Of a stretch of 64,000 nt of DNA, positions 24,408 to 43,740 are shown piece by piece; position 1 is the first letter of the stretch; each line of letters starts with the position of its first letter. A program made the position numbers and the translations under genes. The stretch comes from Diphasiastrum complanatum (Eukaryota > Streptophyta > Lycopodiopsida > Lycopodiales > Lycopodiaceae). The notes below the pieces were generated by a model. The model saw only the letters and a list, made by a program, of their open reading frames with translations. It ran no database searches and was not told where the DNA came from. The stretch lies in contig CM055106.1 of assembly GCA_029204225.1 (NCBI GenBank), positions 18,674,149 through 18,738,148 of the forward strand, in the 5' to 3' direction.

Positions 24408-26456
24408 ATGGCCTCCTCATCTTCTGATGACTCTGGCACCAAGCAGGTGATCCAGCGAGAAATACCATTAGCCAACCAGATTTGGCCCTTGCCTTCTGAA
24501 GCCCTAATTAGACCATGGCTCTAGATTGCTGGCTCACTTCTTGAAGCAATGAGCTTTTACCTGGCACTTTTCAGCTCTGACATTAACATGGGCCTCGTCC
24601 TTCGTGCTTACGCCACATGGGATGCGTTGAAGATGCATTTTCGCTTTCTGTACCAGGGTACCACGTACAAGGTATGGGTTAACGCGGACTCGATGGTCAC
24701 TGTCGGCATTATGTCCGGTGACCGCCAGCCCATGTCTCATTGTCAGGAAAAAGCCCTGATAAAACCTTTCCAGAAATTCCGATCCAAACTAACAATGGGT
24801 ATCTGATAGAGGCTATCATGGAACCAGTCATTCAGACGGCTGCGCATCTATTGAACAACTTTCTGGTTGTTTCAACATTTCTCAAAGACAGAATCCAATC
24901 CACACTGCTGAGTTAGATTCTGGAGTCCTTTTTGGAATTCCCTGGCCCCACGGTTGTGCCATACAACTGGCATGCCTTCCTCATCCACGAACTAACAATC
25001 TCCATCAAACCCAATACATGGGAGCATATCACAGCAGGCCCCCTACTATGTAACTTTGTCTGTGCACTTCTCGAGGCAAAAGTGCGCGGTTTCCGCCGTT
25101 CCATCCTTCTATCATCCATCGTGCCACATACTAACCTCTAACTTCCATCTACCACTTCCACATCTATTCAGCCTGTAGTTACTGACACGACGACCAGCAA
25201 AAGAATGCGTGGCACTGCCCCTTCCTCCTCATCTCCACCTACTATCAGACGTTGCAGCACCAGGACTACACTAATAACAACTCCAGCATCTACCACCGCC
25301 ACTTCCTCTTTTGTACAGCCCCCTCCTCCTATTTCTATTGCCGCTCCTCTTCCTTCTGTTCCTCCCACAACGACTGCTTCCATTTCCATTTCCATCTCCT
25401 CTGTTGATACTTCTCCTACCTCTGTTTCATTTTCTACCACCCCTTCCATTACTATCGCATCCTCCATTACTCTAGTTCCCAGCACTGTTCCTCTCCGGTT
25501 CAACCCTTCTGACTCATAGTTGTCTCCGGACACTCTGGTGTGGATGCAGGTCATCAACTTTTCACCACCATGCCAGACCACTTCTGCCCCATCTTCACCT
25601 TCCGTACTCCACACCACCCTCTAGTTCCCCTCTGTTCCACCCATTTTCTCGTTGGACAAACTGTCCCCATCCTTCCACTTCTGTTTCTCTCACACCCCCC
25701 ATTTCTCCATCAAAGACTGCCGAGGGCAACCAACTATTGCCTGATGATGCATTTGTACAAACAATTTTTACTCCATCACCAAATCGGACAGATCCCACTG
25801 CTCCAGATGACAAAAGGTCACCAGAGAACCTCATCGAAGGCAACAACAATGGCCACTACACACAAGCCCCTACAAGTGCCAATATATCGGCTGCTCCAAC
25901 GGACTTAATGAAGGCGTACCAAGCCTTGGGAACATTCATCCAGGACGTGGTAGCATCCAGGATATCATTGGATAGTCGGGTACTCCACTTGGCAACGAAC
26001 AACAACTAGCTGCGAGCAGAAATCACCAAGTTGCAGCAAGAGTTGATAATTGCTCAACAACACGAGCAAAATTGGCATCGGGAGATTCTGAAACTACAGC
26101 AAAAGGAGGACGGCCTCAACCACTATATTCAGAGCCTCTCCAAAGTTCTAACAGATGCTTCCACAAAGGTGCAGGAGCTTCAGTCTGAAGCGTCCCAATG
26201 GCTTGCCCCCCTCCAGGTGCAACTCCAAATATATAAAACGGAAAACACACGCCTGGGAGAGGAGGTGCAAGCACTGCAAAGAGACAAACTCGTCTGGTTA
26301 GCTCAACCTTCACCTGACTCAAGGCCACTCTCTCAAGCAGAGATTAATGAAGATAAGTTGGTGACATCGGTTTGGCAATGTAGCAAAAACGCGAAAAACC
26401 CAAAAAATTCAAAAAACTTGAAGGTGCCCTTTATGCTGAAGGTATGCAACTCCTGA
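24408..26456 (+). pseudogene. Extra 3' ORF of Ty3 element B (homologue of the element A ORF)
   Basis: Starts MASSSSDDSGTKQVIQREIP at 24408. The N-terminal domain contains LRAYATWDALKMHF, YQGTTYKVWVNADSMVTVGI, EPVIQTAAHLLNNFLVV, VPYNWHAFLIHEL and ALLEAKVRGFRRSI, aligning collinearly with the element A ORF (12.7-13.4 kb). A Ser/Thr/Pro-rich linker of over 100 residues follows (about 25.15-25.9 kb), then a coiled coil (about 26.0-26.35 kb; ITKLQQELIIAQQHEQNW, IQSLSKVLTDASTKVQELQS, LGEEVQALQRDKL). Four or more stops interrupt it (near 24522, 24805, 24914, 25139, 25517). The true 3' end is lost at the junction with copia C. No known domain is recognised. Confidence 0.75.
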
Positions 26457-26505
26457 AGGTGCCCTTAGACTAAAGGTATGTAAATCCTGAAGGCGCTTAG
26501 TGTCC
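26420..26505 (+). repeat. 35-bp tandem repeat, about 2.5 units
   Basis: Units begin GAAGGTGCCC at 26420 and 26455 and GAAGGCGCTT at 26489, each continuing with a GAAGGTATG- or AAAGGTATG-like half. It lies at the junction between element B and copia C. Confidence 0.8.
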
Positions 26506-27706
26506 TATGTCTGTAATTCTGCTAACAAAGAGCAGATTTGTAGAAAGATTTGGTACATAAAGAACACTTGAAAGTAGTTTGCAAAGTTTAATGTTATTGT
26601 ACCTTCACCTTTGATAGCTTGTGTGCTATTGTCACCCAGGTGAACAAACTTCTTGGTATTGTAAGACATATAGGATTCGAAACATCTGATATGGCTGGTC
26701 ATATGCTGGGTGGCTCCGAAATCAAAAAACTAGGAGTTGTTGTTTGATGCTTCTTGATGGCTTGTCATGAATGCATCGTGATCTACATCTTGATTCGATT
26801 GAGATGCTTCTGCAACTACATTTACCATCCAATTAGATTGCCCTTTGTTATTGTTCTTTGCTTGTAGGATACGGCAATCCTGAATCTTGTGGTTGGTTCA
26901 TTTGCAGTATCTACAAAACAATTTCGTCTACAATTGATTACGATTGCAGCGAAGCTGTGACGAAAGCAAAACACGAGAGACGATTACGATGTGTCATCGG
27001 GCAAGTTCGACTACTCTTGGCAGCTTTGTTTTGGCTTTTGATTTAGCTTCTACGGCTTTGAGCCTCTCTTCTTTTGCTTGTTCAAATTCTTGTTGGTGTA
27101 TAAGGCATGAGAGTCGACAATAGAGGAACTAGAGGGTTCATTCCTTCTTGTCTCTTCCTATAGTAGCACCGTAATGACTCATGATAGAGTCAATTCTGGG
27201 TGTGTGGTGATCATCACCCAGTTATCATACAATATTGGCAAGCTTGAAAGCAGTGTCATTACTGCGTCTGGATTGTCTATGACTAATCCGACAGCTGTCA
27301 TTTGTTGTAGCAGGTTCTTGAACTGGCTAATGTGATTATATAGGGAGTCACCATTTTTCATCATGAGGGAGAAGAATCTTCTCCTGAGATGTAGCTTGGA
27401 AGCTATGTCGCGCACTTAGTATTGGGTGCTCAAGATGTCCCAGACTTACTTGGAGGTCTGAGCTTCGGACCCATGGCCAATTTGTGTGTCTGATATGTTG
27501 AGGATGATCAGCGCAAAAGCCTTTCCATCCTTCAGCTTCCATCGGGAGACTGCAACGTCGTCTGCTTCAGGTCTTGCCTCTGCACCTGTGACAACATCAT
27601 ACAGCTCCTTAGCCATTAGCATAGTTTTCATCTTAAATTTCCACAAATAATAATTGGCTCCATCAAGCTTGTTCACAATGGGACTGGATTTTCCTTGGGA
27701 ATCCAT
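26505..27706 (-). pseudogene. Ty1/copia gag-protease of element C
   Basis: Gag starts MDSQGKSSPIVNKLDGANYY at 27706, followed by LWKFKMKTMLMAKELYDVV, KAFALIILNISDTQIG, IASKLHLRRRFF, AVMTLLSSLPILYDNWV, a zinc knuckle (CRYCK, stop, TNHKIQDC; about 26868-26912) and the protease start DFGATQHMTSH where DSGATQHMT is expected. RITDIGH is the last recognisable protease-region block, near 26490. Integrase, RT and RNase H are missing. It is preceded by its own PBS and 5' LTR and closely related to element G at 7.6-8.8 kb. Confidence 0.9.
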
Positions 27707-27845
27707 GTGGAACTTAGTCTAAGTGATAGTAATAACCATCAGTGACTTAAGAATGAAAATCTAATGTAATTTACAAAACAATAAAATAAATGGTCTATCT
27801 GTCGATAGAAGCAAGTTCTGTAAGAAGCTTATCAAGCTAATGATA

Positions 27846-27857
27846 GCTCTGATACCA
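27846..27857 (-). other. Copia primer-binding site of element C
   Basis: Minus strand reads CCGACA then TGGTATCAGAGC, the canonical initiator tRNA-Met primer site, 140 bp upstream of the gag ATG. Confidence 0.92.
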
Positions 27858-28814
27858 TGTCGGAAAAAATGTGATGGTCCAAGAGTCCGTGAATTTGGAT
27901 GCACAAGTCGAACAATCGGATCGGAATGATCCTACTACTGCACGAAGGCAATGGTCGACTAATTCCCTCGGTGCGTGCACTATTACTACAATAGGCAAAC
28001 AGAAAACAGAGTTTGATTGCAGAAGTAGAAGAGCAGACCGTCAAATAAATCAATTAGAGAGTCAGAAAGAAAGTGGAGAGCATGCAAATCAGAACACAAA
28101 ACTAGACATTAATTTATTCAGATTGAATGTATAGAGATACAAGTTAGATGATGCTAGTCAACACAAATCAATAGCAGGCAAAACCGCATGCTCACAAAGC
28201 TAATTACAATATGTAACAACTATGAGCTTATATTAACAATCAGTCTAAGAAGGAAGAATCATTGCTTGAAAGCATCTACTAAGTCTGTCTTTGATAAGCT
28301 GGTGTCTGGGTGACTATTTGCACTCAAGCGTATGTGGAATCAGCTTATTTTGTTTGGTTATGACTTACTTGGTTAATTGATTACAATGATCAACTATATA
28401 AGTTTACAATTGTGGGAATTATGTACAAGGTGGCACGGAGCTGTTACGCCATCTTAGAATAGATCGTGGCTGCTGATGTCATTGTCCAAGTGGTTGCACA
28501 TTATAGGAAGTGGCTGTGAGAAGGCTTCAAATATTTAAAATTGAGAGCGTCGCTACCGATACTCAATGGAATCAGGATAGTCTTTTGATGTTTCCCGACA
28601 ATAGTCAGTTGAGTCAATAAGTCGGACTCCTCAATAAGTCGGTTAAGTCGGGTTTCCCCAATAAGTCGGCCAAGTCGGACTGACATTCTCTTGTATGTCT
28701 TCAGTAATAGAGCATTTCTGCAAACTGTGCGACAATGCGTGTAAAATTGCAACAATATGAATGGAACTAAATTAGCATGGGATTTTCAGGAGAGCAAAGG
28801 AAGTAAATCCAACA
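27858..28814 (-). mobile_element. 5' LTR of copia element C
   Basis: A 957-bp LTR from TGTTGGATTTAC (outer edge, 28814) to TTTTTTCCGACA at the PBS. It is homologous over most of its length to the plus-strand LTR at 45931-46770. The U3 carries repeated CCGACTTATTG-like motifs (about 28596-28690), also present in the other copy. Confidence 0.88.
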
Positions 28815-35555
<6,741 letters not shown>

Positions 35556-35925
35556 TCATTCTTTGGTTTTTAATAGGATTTTTAAAAGTGAGACTATTTC
35601 TTTGGCCCATCTAGGAGTAGAGTCGATTTGGAATAGGTAGGCATCGGGTAAATCATCATTTATAGGTTTTGTGACTTTCTCGATTGATGCTATTCTAGGT
35701 AAATGGTCAGCAAGAAAATGTTGCTTACCTTTCCTAACAATATTTTTAAAGTCGAACTCTAGAAGGATGAGTAGCCATCTTGCTATACGACCAGTGTTGC
35801 ATGGTTTATTCAACAGATAAAGCAATGCTTGATGATCGGTATAGAATTTCAATAGATTTCCTAATAGATAATGGCATAATTTTTATACAACATGAATCAT
35901 TGCTAAAGCTAAAAAAGTTTCATTC
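35556..35925 (-). pseudogene. Ty3/gypsy RNase H fragment (element E)
   Basis: Minus strand reads LALAMIHVV, stop, then KFYTDHQALLYLLNKPCNTG, RIARWLLILLEFDFKNIVRK, GKQHFLADHLPRI and DDLPDAYLFQIDSTPRWAKE. This is the C-terminal half of an RT-linked RNase H plus the linker to integrase; the rest of the element is missing. The TDH and ADH acids remain. It matches the small scrap at 10.87 kb. Confidence 0.9.
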
Positions 35926-36382
35926 TATTAATTTTGAAGTTTCAAAGATAGCTTGATAGATACACCAATGACATATTGAAGTCATACTCTCTATGCTTTC
36001 TATGAAGTTCTCTTTGTATTAACGGGTGCCTACAACCATGCTTACTTTCTGATCATACCTATCAGTGCTACTGATATAGTAACATATGTGAATCTAGACT
36101 ATATCCGCCCTCTGGTGACAACTACAAGCTCGCCAAAGGGAAATGTTCGCCAACATGAAAGATTTTTTGATATTTTAATTATTTTTATTCTTAATACTTT
36201 TTAAAAACTAATTATCAAAAAAAAAAATGGTCACACATGTGAATGCTCGATCGTGCGACTGTTTTCATATTTTACAAAAAAAAATAAAGGCTCGCCAAAA
36301 AATGCTAGCACATTGGTGGCATTCGCCACATTTCTCTAGTCCCTACTCCGGTGGTCAACACTCGTCACATTTTATTTTATTT

Positions 36383-37376
<994 letters not shown>

Positions 37377-37885
37377 ATGGATTCTTGGTACAGTAAAAAT
37401 GTTCAACTCCCATCAAACAGCAAAATACAATTTCAAACCACACATTACAACTTTGTTCTTGACAAACAACCAATTTCGAGAAGTATTGATGATTGGTTGA
37501 CTAACTTGGAAGTTTATTTCAAACATCATTATTATTGTAAGAGGGTAAGATTTACTTCACTTCATTGTGCTTTTAGGGACAAGTTTGAGCATGGTAGAAT
37601 ACTCAAGCACATCCGATCACAAAGCTTTGGAGTCCATTCAAAATTGCTTGCATTGAGAGTATTACCAGATTTTACGTGAAATCATTCGAATCTCTCAAAC
37701 AAACTGGATCTGTACAACAATTTAATCATCAATTTTTGGCATTGGTTTTGAAGACAAAATCTGCGTATAGAAAATGTTTGAACTACTATTGGAATTCTCT
37801 TCAAACTCCTATAAAAAATGTGCTTCAACCAACTCTTTCCAGATCCATTTATGCAGCCAGTTTTATGGAGTTCCACAATTGGTGA
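37377..37885 (+). pseudogene. Ty3/gypsy gag fragment
   Basis: Capsid core in two frames: IDDWLTNLEVYFKHHYYCKR, VRFTSLHCAFRDK, then after a frameshift at about 37676 KSFESLKQTGSVQQFNHQF and LQTPIKNVLQPTLSRSIYAA. The LKQTGSVQxF block is typical of plant Ty3 gag. No zinc knuckle or pol follows. It is separate from elements A, B and F by wording. Confidence 0.8.
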
Positions 37886-38952
37886 TAGTGATATGGTGTT
37901 CTTTGCTGCATTGGGTTTCCAATGACGTGTTCAATTATGGTGGAACATCTTTCAGGATTTTCTCCCTATGAATTGGTTTAATTTCAAAGCAATTCGTAGA
38001 CAAGTTTTCAATCGATCCAACTTCATCCAATGGTGTTCTTTGAACTAGATAACTATAGTTGTTGAGTACAATCGAGAATTCCAGCAGATAATTCTAGTAT
38101 TGCTTCTCTATAGTCTGGATTTTGATTAAGGGAAATAATAGAATATGCATTAGAGTATGAGAACAAAGGCTTCAATTGAAAGTTGAAAGGAAAGAAGAAC
38201 AATCTAAATCGCTGGCCAGGAAGTCCATGCCTTCTCAATTTGAGCATGAGTTTTTTCTACCTAACTAATTGGTACCCATCGTTAGGCTAGTTAGCCACAC
38301 TTTAACATGTTGTATTTTCAACCTTGAGAAACAAGTGCAAAACACCCTATCTTTCAATAATTCACATAGAAAATGAAAGAGGTCTTGGCTCTTTGAAAAC
38401 TCAAAGAAGGCCTTGAAATTTTGAAATGTAAATTATCGATCTCTTTACCAAGGTTTTATAAATTACAATTGACAATTAGGATGGCTGCCTTTCGTCTTAA
38501 GAGTGGCTTCAACCTCAAGCTTCACCTTCATCCACCTCCATTTCAAGAAAGATTGTAGCTTTTCCTTGTAGCATGCATTTAAAACATGGGTTGCATCTCA
38601 AAAGTATATTCTCATTATCTACTTGATTAGAATGAGAAGAGTGGAGTGAGCTATCTTTCATGTGACAATCTGTTTCATATACATTTTACATAAATGCAGC
38701 TACTATTGGAGATAAAGACATCAACTTCATGTGCTTCCTTGATGTTCCTATATTATGAGATTGATGGGGGAAGTAAGAATCTTATATGAAGATAGATCAT
38801 CCGAATCCTTGAAAACTGGATCTCATATCTAATGGCTGTATATACTATATCTATACACTGTAGTCTATAGATATTATACATATACATCTGTACTTATGTG
38901 CTGAACATCAAGCTGCAGTCTACCCCCAAGTGTGCAAAAATGCCAGAATTTT
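37886..38952. other. No gene recognised
   Basis: Probably decayed 3' continuation of the gag relic followed by anonymous sequence. Confidence 0.4.
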
Positions 38953-38995
38953 GATTTGCACTTTGAAGTGGATTTCGATTTGCACTTTGAAGTGG
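38953..38995 (+). repeat. 24-bp tandem duplication
   Basis: GATTTGCACTTTGAAGTGG occurs at 38953 and again at 38977, joined by GATTTC. Confidence 0.9.
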
Positions 38996-39159
38996 TCGGC
39001 TAATTGCATCCTGGCCGTGCAGATTCTTGGCCGAAGCATGAGGTACTCCCTCAATTCTGAAATCTATACAACATATCCTGTCAATAATGGATGTCCTCCC
39101 TCTTGCAGTCCCGTAACTGAATGTACTATATATATTTGTAGATCTCCTCTTGCAGGCAT

Positions 39160-39190
<31 letters not shown>
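39160..39190 (+). repeat. (GT)n microsatellite
   Basis: About 15 GT units. Confidence 0.97.
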
Positions 39191-39192
<2 letters not shown>

Positions 39193-39780
39193 CTCTGGTG
39201 CTCACGAGTCACAGGCAGAATAACTTTGTACTCTGAGAATGCGAGGTCCCAACGTCCCGGCTGTAGAAACAGGTCCACATGTATCACACTGACGCAATCT
39301 ACCCACAAACGCTGACAGACATTGCTCTACACAGATAATGGGCAGTGTTTCATAAAGCTTGTTGACCACTTAGTCAGCTGAGATGCAGACTTGGTTGAAA
39401 CTTGACTAGCGTTTGCCATCAAAACGAAACTGTTTCTGACCCGAGATCAATGCTAACGCTAGCCTAGAAATAGAAAACCTCGGGCCGACTCATGATCTCA
39501 AACATTGCTTTTGATATTATATATTAGAAAAATAATTTGTTTGAGTGTGTATCACAGACTGAAAGTTTTCAGTTCGGCTCTAGTTATATGAAATCTTCTC
39601 CTCTTTGTTGATACTCTAGGAACCATTAAAAATATCCCAGTTACGAAAGTTCAGGTCAGCCTAAATTGAGGCAGAAACATTGCCAGAGTGAGTGAAAACC
39701 TCTTTTGTGCAACGCTAAACTGGTGGCCACCGGATAAGTGCGATTATGGTACCTGCAGCTAGAGACTTTCTTCTTTGCTT

Positions 39781-39783
<3 letters not shown>

Positions 39784-39843
<60 letters not shown>
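39784..39843 (+). repeat. (TC)n microsatellite, about 60 bp
   Basis: Uninterrupted TC, ending in CACGCGCGCA. Confidence 0.98.
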
Positions 39844-39845
<2 letters not shown>

Positions 39846-40649
39846 GCGCGCACAATCATGTATACGGGTTAATGATTCATTGACAGTGTTGCGAAATGGC
39901 TCATCTTTGTTGCTTGTTATCTTATCATGCTTGCATGCAGTGAGTATTATTTTCAGAAATCCTCATAGTCGATAGAGGAAAGAGCTGTACTCAAAAAGAA
40001 ATCCTCATCACAGTTCTGTAAGAAAGGCTCATCATTGAAACTGAACTAGCCGATTCGGACAGATGGGCTTACAAATATGCTGTCAGAAAATAGCTGTTGA
40101 CCTCCGTATTGTAGGCGAATGATTACAAGCTCCTTTTTGCAGGATCTTAGAAACTCCAGTCTTCAAAATGCAGTGACCAGTCAATTTCAGAGTGTGTCAC
40201 AAATTACAATACCCTTATTGCCTTCTTAATAAGGGATCCATTTACTGATTTCATCCATTTTCCCCTCTAATATTTGGCTTCTTGTTTTTGGTTTCAGACC
40301 CTTTCAACAAAAGTACAAGAAATTTGAGTAGATTTCTCATTTAAAAGTGAAGACAATATAGTCTAAGCTTCAAGAACTAGTAACTCCTAAAGAAAGATAA
40401 TAGATGTCTTCTCCCAATTCTCTAGCATTTCCTACTAGTTCAAATCTTCCATGCGGAACAAGTGATCTAGGGAGTTAGCATTCATCACACAATGAAATTA
40501 TCACTAAAATGTGTTTCATAAGAAGAAGAAAAAAAGTTAATTATTCTTTCTTCGTCACAATAAGATGGTTAGTTATTTTTCTCAAAACCTATCAATTCAA
40601 TGCAAGAGAAAATGTTATACAAGTGTTTATTCAAGAATCATTTAGGACC
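39844..40649. other. No gene recognised
   Basis: AT-rich anonymous sequence. Confidence 0.4.
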
Positions 40650-40935
40650 CTGCCTGAGGGCCTTCCTTGCTGGGAGGGCCCTCGCCCGAGGGCGGGAGCC
40701 TGAGGGCAGGCCCCTCTATGGAATGCACGGTTTCTCTCCTCTCTCCGATGGAATGTGCATGTGCTATGTGGCAGTCTATCATTGGATGTCCACATCCACA
40801 TTCCACCACAAACATAAAAAAATTTGCACAATGGCATTACGCAGGGGAAGGCCCGAAGTCCTCAAGCCTTCCTTGCTGCATTCCATCAGAGAGAGAATGT
40901 GCATTCCACCAGAGAGAGGAGAGAGAATGACAGAT
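40650..40935. repeat. GC-rich fold-back (inverted-repeat) element
   Basis: An island of GC-rich sequence in AT-rich flanks. TCTCTCCTCTCTCCGATGGA at about 40733 is matched in inverted form by the complement of the 40890-40930 segment (CTCTCTCCTCTCTCTGGTGG on the minus strand). GGAATGCAC-type blocks recur in both arms. A smaller palindrome, GCCCTCGCCCGAGGGC, lies near 40677. The structure suggests a MITE-like or fold-back element; no target duplication was identified. Confidence 0.55.
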
Positions 40936-41879
40936 TCCTAGGAAAGAGAAAATTGGATGGACATTATGCTCCTAGAGGTGGTCCCAAAATACAAAGGACA
41001 CCTGAGCACAAGGCATTACGATTTGTTGAAAAATGAGAAAATCAAAATTACAATATAAAAGATTGGATAAAAATATATTTCTATAGAAACTCCTAGATTC
41101 TTTATGTAAGTACCATGTTATGCAATGGCATACCCATTTGAGCATCCCAAATTGGATTAGCTTCATGAAATAGAAGGAACATAATGAATTTAGCACCATA
41201 GACATGGCAAAAAAAAATTGATGATTGTATAAGAAGTTTGGAATCTAGTTTCTACCATTGGATAAAACCCTACATTGCCTACAAACAAGTTATGAGTCAA
41301 TCTCTTCTGCCCAGTAATCAAAGGGTGTCCCACAAGTTTTTCAAGTGAGCTACTTAGATTGCACCCATGATTGGCACTTTAATTATAACAAAAAATAATG
41401 GGGAGAGAGGGCAACTACGTCTCACCCCTTGCTACAAATAAAATCTTTGAGAAATTATTTCAATATTTTGGAGGTTAAATCCTTGAAACATATTTGTTGA
41501 CAAGTCATGAGTAGAACTTCAATAAATTAATTATTAAAGACTTTATTAAATCCCAATTCGACATAGAAATATTTGCAATTATTTTATCAAGCTAAATGCA
41601 ATGTCGTCCATATGTTTAGAGCATTATCAATCATTTGCCTTCCATGGATGAATCCAAGGTCTTTAGTAGCATATTGTAAGGAAAATTCAACAAAGTGAAA
41701 GGTTGTAATATAGTGAGTGCATACTTTCTCTTAGTAATTAGCTTTCAAGATCCTTGCAAGTTATATAATTTGTTGAATGGGAACCCCTAGTTCTTCGTAG
41801 AATTCTCTCACAAAGTGGCATACGAGTTTTTACCCATTCAACGCATTGCCCACTCACCCCGATACTTCCCCTTGCGCCT
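40936..41879. other. No gene recognised
   Basis: AT-rich anonymous sequence. Confidence 0.4.
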
Positions 41880-42250
41880 TTTGAAAAATGGGGGATACTT
41901 GGAAAGTCGGTACTTTGAATTCAATAGCCAGTATCGGGTGCATGCCGTTTCATGGTCACTTTTTTAGCATTTTGATATGCCCATAGAACATATGGCAACT
42001 TCTAATCCCAATATGATGTGTGTGTTGTGGAAGATTAAACACAATAAGCCATTGACTCTCTTGGTCAAACCATTAGCCTTTGGGTTGTATGGAGTTGTCT
42101 TCTGATGTTTAATCATGAAGTGGATTATCACACATGCGGAATTCCAGAATTTCGTACAATGTCAATTCTGATCTGAAAATCTTGATTCTATCCTCTTTGA
42201 TCCAAACATTTTTCAAGACAAGGTAAAGAAAAGTGATAAATAGGATTTTT
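41880..42250 (-). pseudogene. Ty3/gypsy integrase core fragment
   Basis: Minus strand, about 42130 downward, reads HFMIKHQKTTPYNPKANGLT then KRVNGLLC and IFHNTH. This is the TTPYxPxANGxxER block containing the region of the catalytic Glu, replaced here by Lys (LTKR for the usual VER/AER). Upstream SELTL may be the remnant of the preceding block. No other domains remain. Confidence 0.8.
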
Positions 42251-42311
42251 GCTTGAATTGAGCTCACAAATTCTTGTACAATCATTGATAATAGCATGCA
42301 AAGCTTAATTT

Positions 42312-42324
42312 GGCTCTGATACCA
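42312..42324 (-). other. Copia primer-binding site
   Basis: Minus strand reads TTTTATCA then TGGTATCAGAGCC, an intact initiator tRNA-Met primer site with an LTR-like CA just before it. No copia gag follows: the sequence runs into the Ty3 integrase fragment, so only an LTR/PBS stub is left. Confidence 0.75.
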
Positions 42325-42325
42325 T

Positions 42326-43740
42326 GATAAAATTTCAGCAAGCTCACACGTGTGGGGAATGATCCTCAAGTGTGAATGATCTTGTTAAGCTTTGTGTTTA
42401 GCACATAAATTGATTCTAGATTGATTATGGAACACTTACAACCATTGCATGTGATGTGCCACGAGTTTCTACAAGCCCATAATTGGCATTTCTATGTCTA
42501 CATTCTATATGCATGTTCTATATCACCAACTAGACTCAAGAAACCATGTAGCTCGAGTTTCTTCTAGGCCAATTTTGGTATTTACAATATGAAACATTCC
42601 ATACATATAGAAAAAACTTTGCCAAAGCCTAAAGTCAAGATAGATGATTTTTCATTTTTCAACAATCCGAGAGTTTAAAATCTGTTGTTGATATAAAAGT
42701 TATAAAAAAGGCAATGATGAAAAGGAAAAGAAAGAGAGTACCGATGAAGAATATTGATGATTTATCTACACATAGCAGCAATCAGAAAAAAAAAAATTCG
42801 AGCATTCAAGTATGTTTTTATATAAACTATTTATTTGATTCGTATATGTCATTTAAGTTTGATTTGCACTTGATAACATGGATTATTTATTTATTAAACA
42901 TAATTTGAGCTTCATATGTTTGTTGCAGATCGTGTTTGGCAGCAAAGAACTATTTAACAGATCGTTCATGCATTGAAGCAATTAGAGGCATAGTGCCCCT
43001 TCTTGCCACAAAAGAAACACTTGACTTTCTTCTTCTTGGTCTTGGTCTTTAAGTCATATTTTACCAAGAAAGTCAACAAAGGAAATGATGAAAAATGTTT
43101 GGCCTGAAAAAATGAAAAATGAAATTGCAGAGACTGTGTTGATTAAGGTTCAATCATACTTGGATGCAAATGTGATACAAGGTACATGTGATGTTTTTGG
43201 AATTAGTAGAAATGCTTATTCTCTTTTTTAGAATAGTTAAAGAAGCTTTTTCCCAAGTGATGGTGAAGAAAACTTATCTTTTGCGTCCATATCGGATAAG
43301 ATTAACAAGAAATTATTATAATGACGGAATGTCCAAAGTAGTTGGCCAACCACTTCATAAAACTGAATTATACAAATCAGAATATGGTGAGCTCAATTAC
43401 AACAATTGCAATAATATTTTTCTTGATATTGAAAATGTTCTAAAATAATTATTCGATTCTATAAACTAGACGAACATCAAGTAAATGGAAAGATCATTAT
43501 TTCAATAAAATTGGATGAGTCTGAAATCATCCAAGGTCCAAAGTTGGAATGAGTGAGTGAAACTTTGATTAACAAAATTTCAAATACAGATAATCAAACA
43601 CTTAGTATTCAATCAGAAAATCACATATGGTAGTTGGCGGCATTCTAGGTATGCATTTCAATTTTTATTTAGAATATTGTTATTAACATTTCATACCTTG
43701 CCAGTTTTTATTGACATGTCATGCATTACTTGCTTCTCTA
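42326..43740. other. Possible LTR stub then no recognised gene
   Basis: The first part should be the copia LTR belonging to the primer site at 42312 (minus strand); its outer end is unclear. The remainder is AT-rich without identified coding sequence, apart from possible upstream pieces of the transposase-like relic. Confidence 0.4.

Noticed and set aside
25205-25519. Mucin- or extensin-like Ser/Thr/Pro-rich gene
   Set aside because: It is the linker of the element B extra ORF, in place between its two conserved parts, and lacks SPPPP units or a signal peptide.
38894-39223. His-Thr repeat or Cys-Val repeat protein
   Set aside because: Translation of a short (GT)n microsatellite.
40600-41036. 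Overlapping frames in the GC-rich island as genes
   Set aside because: All frames are open because of composition and inverted repeats; no conserved motif in any of them.
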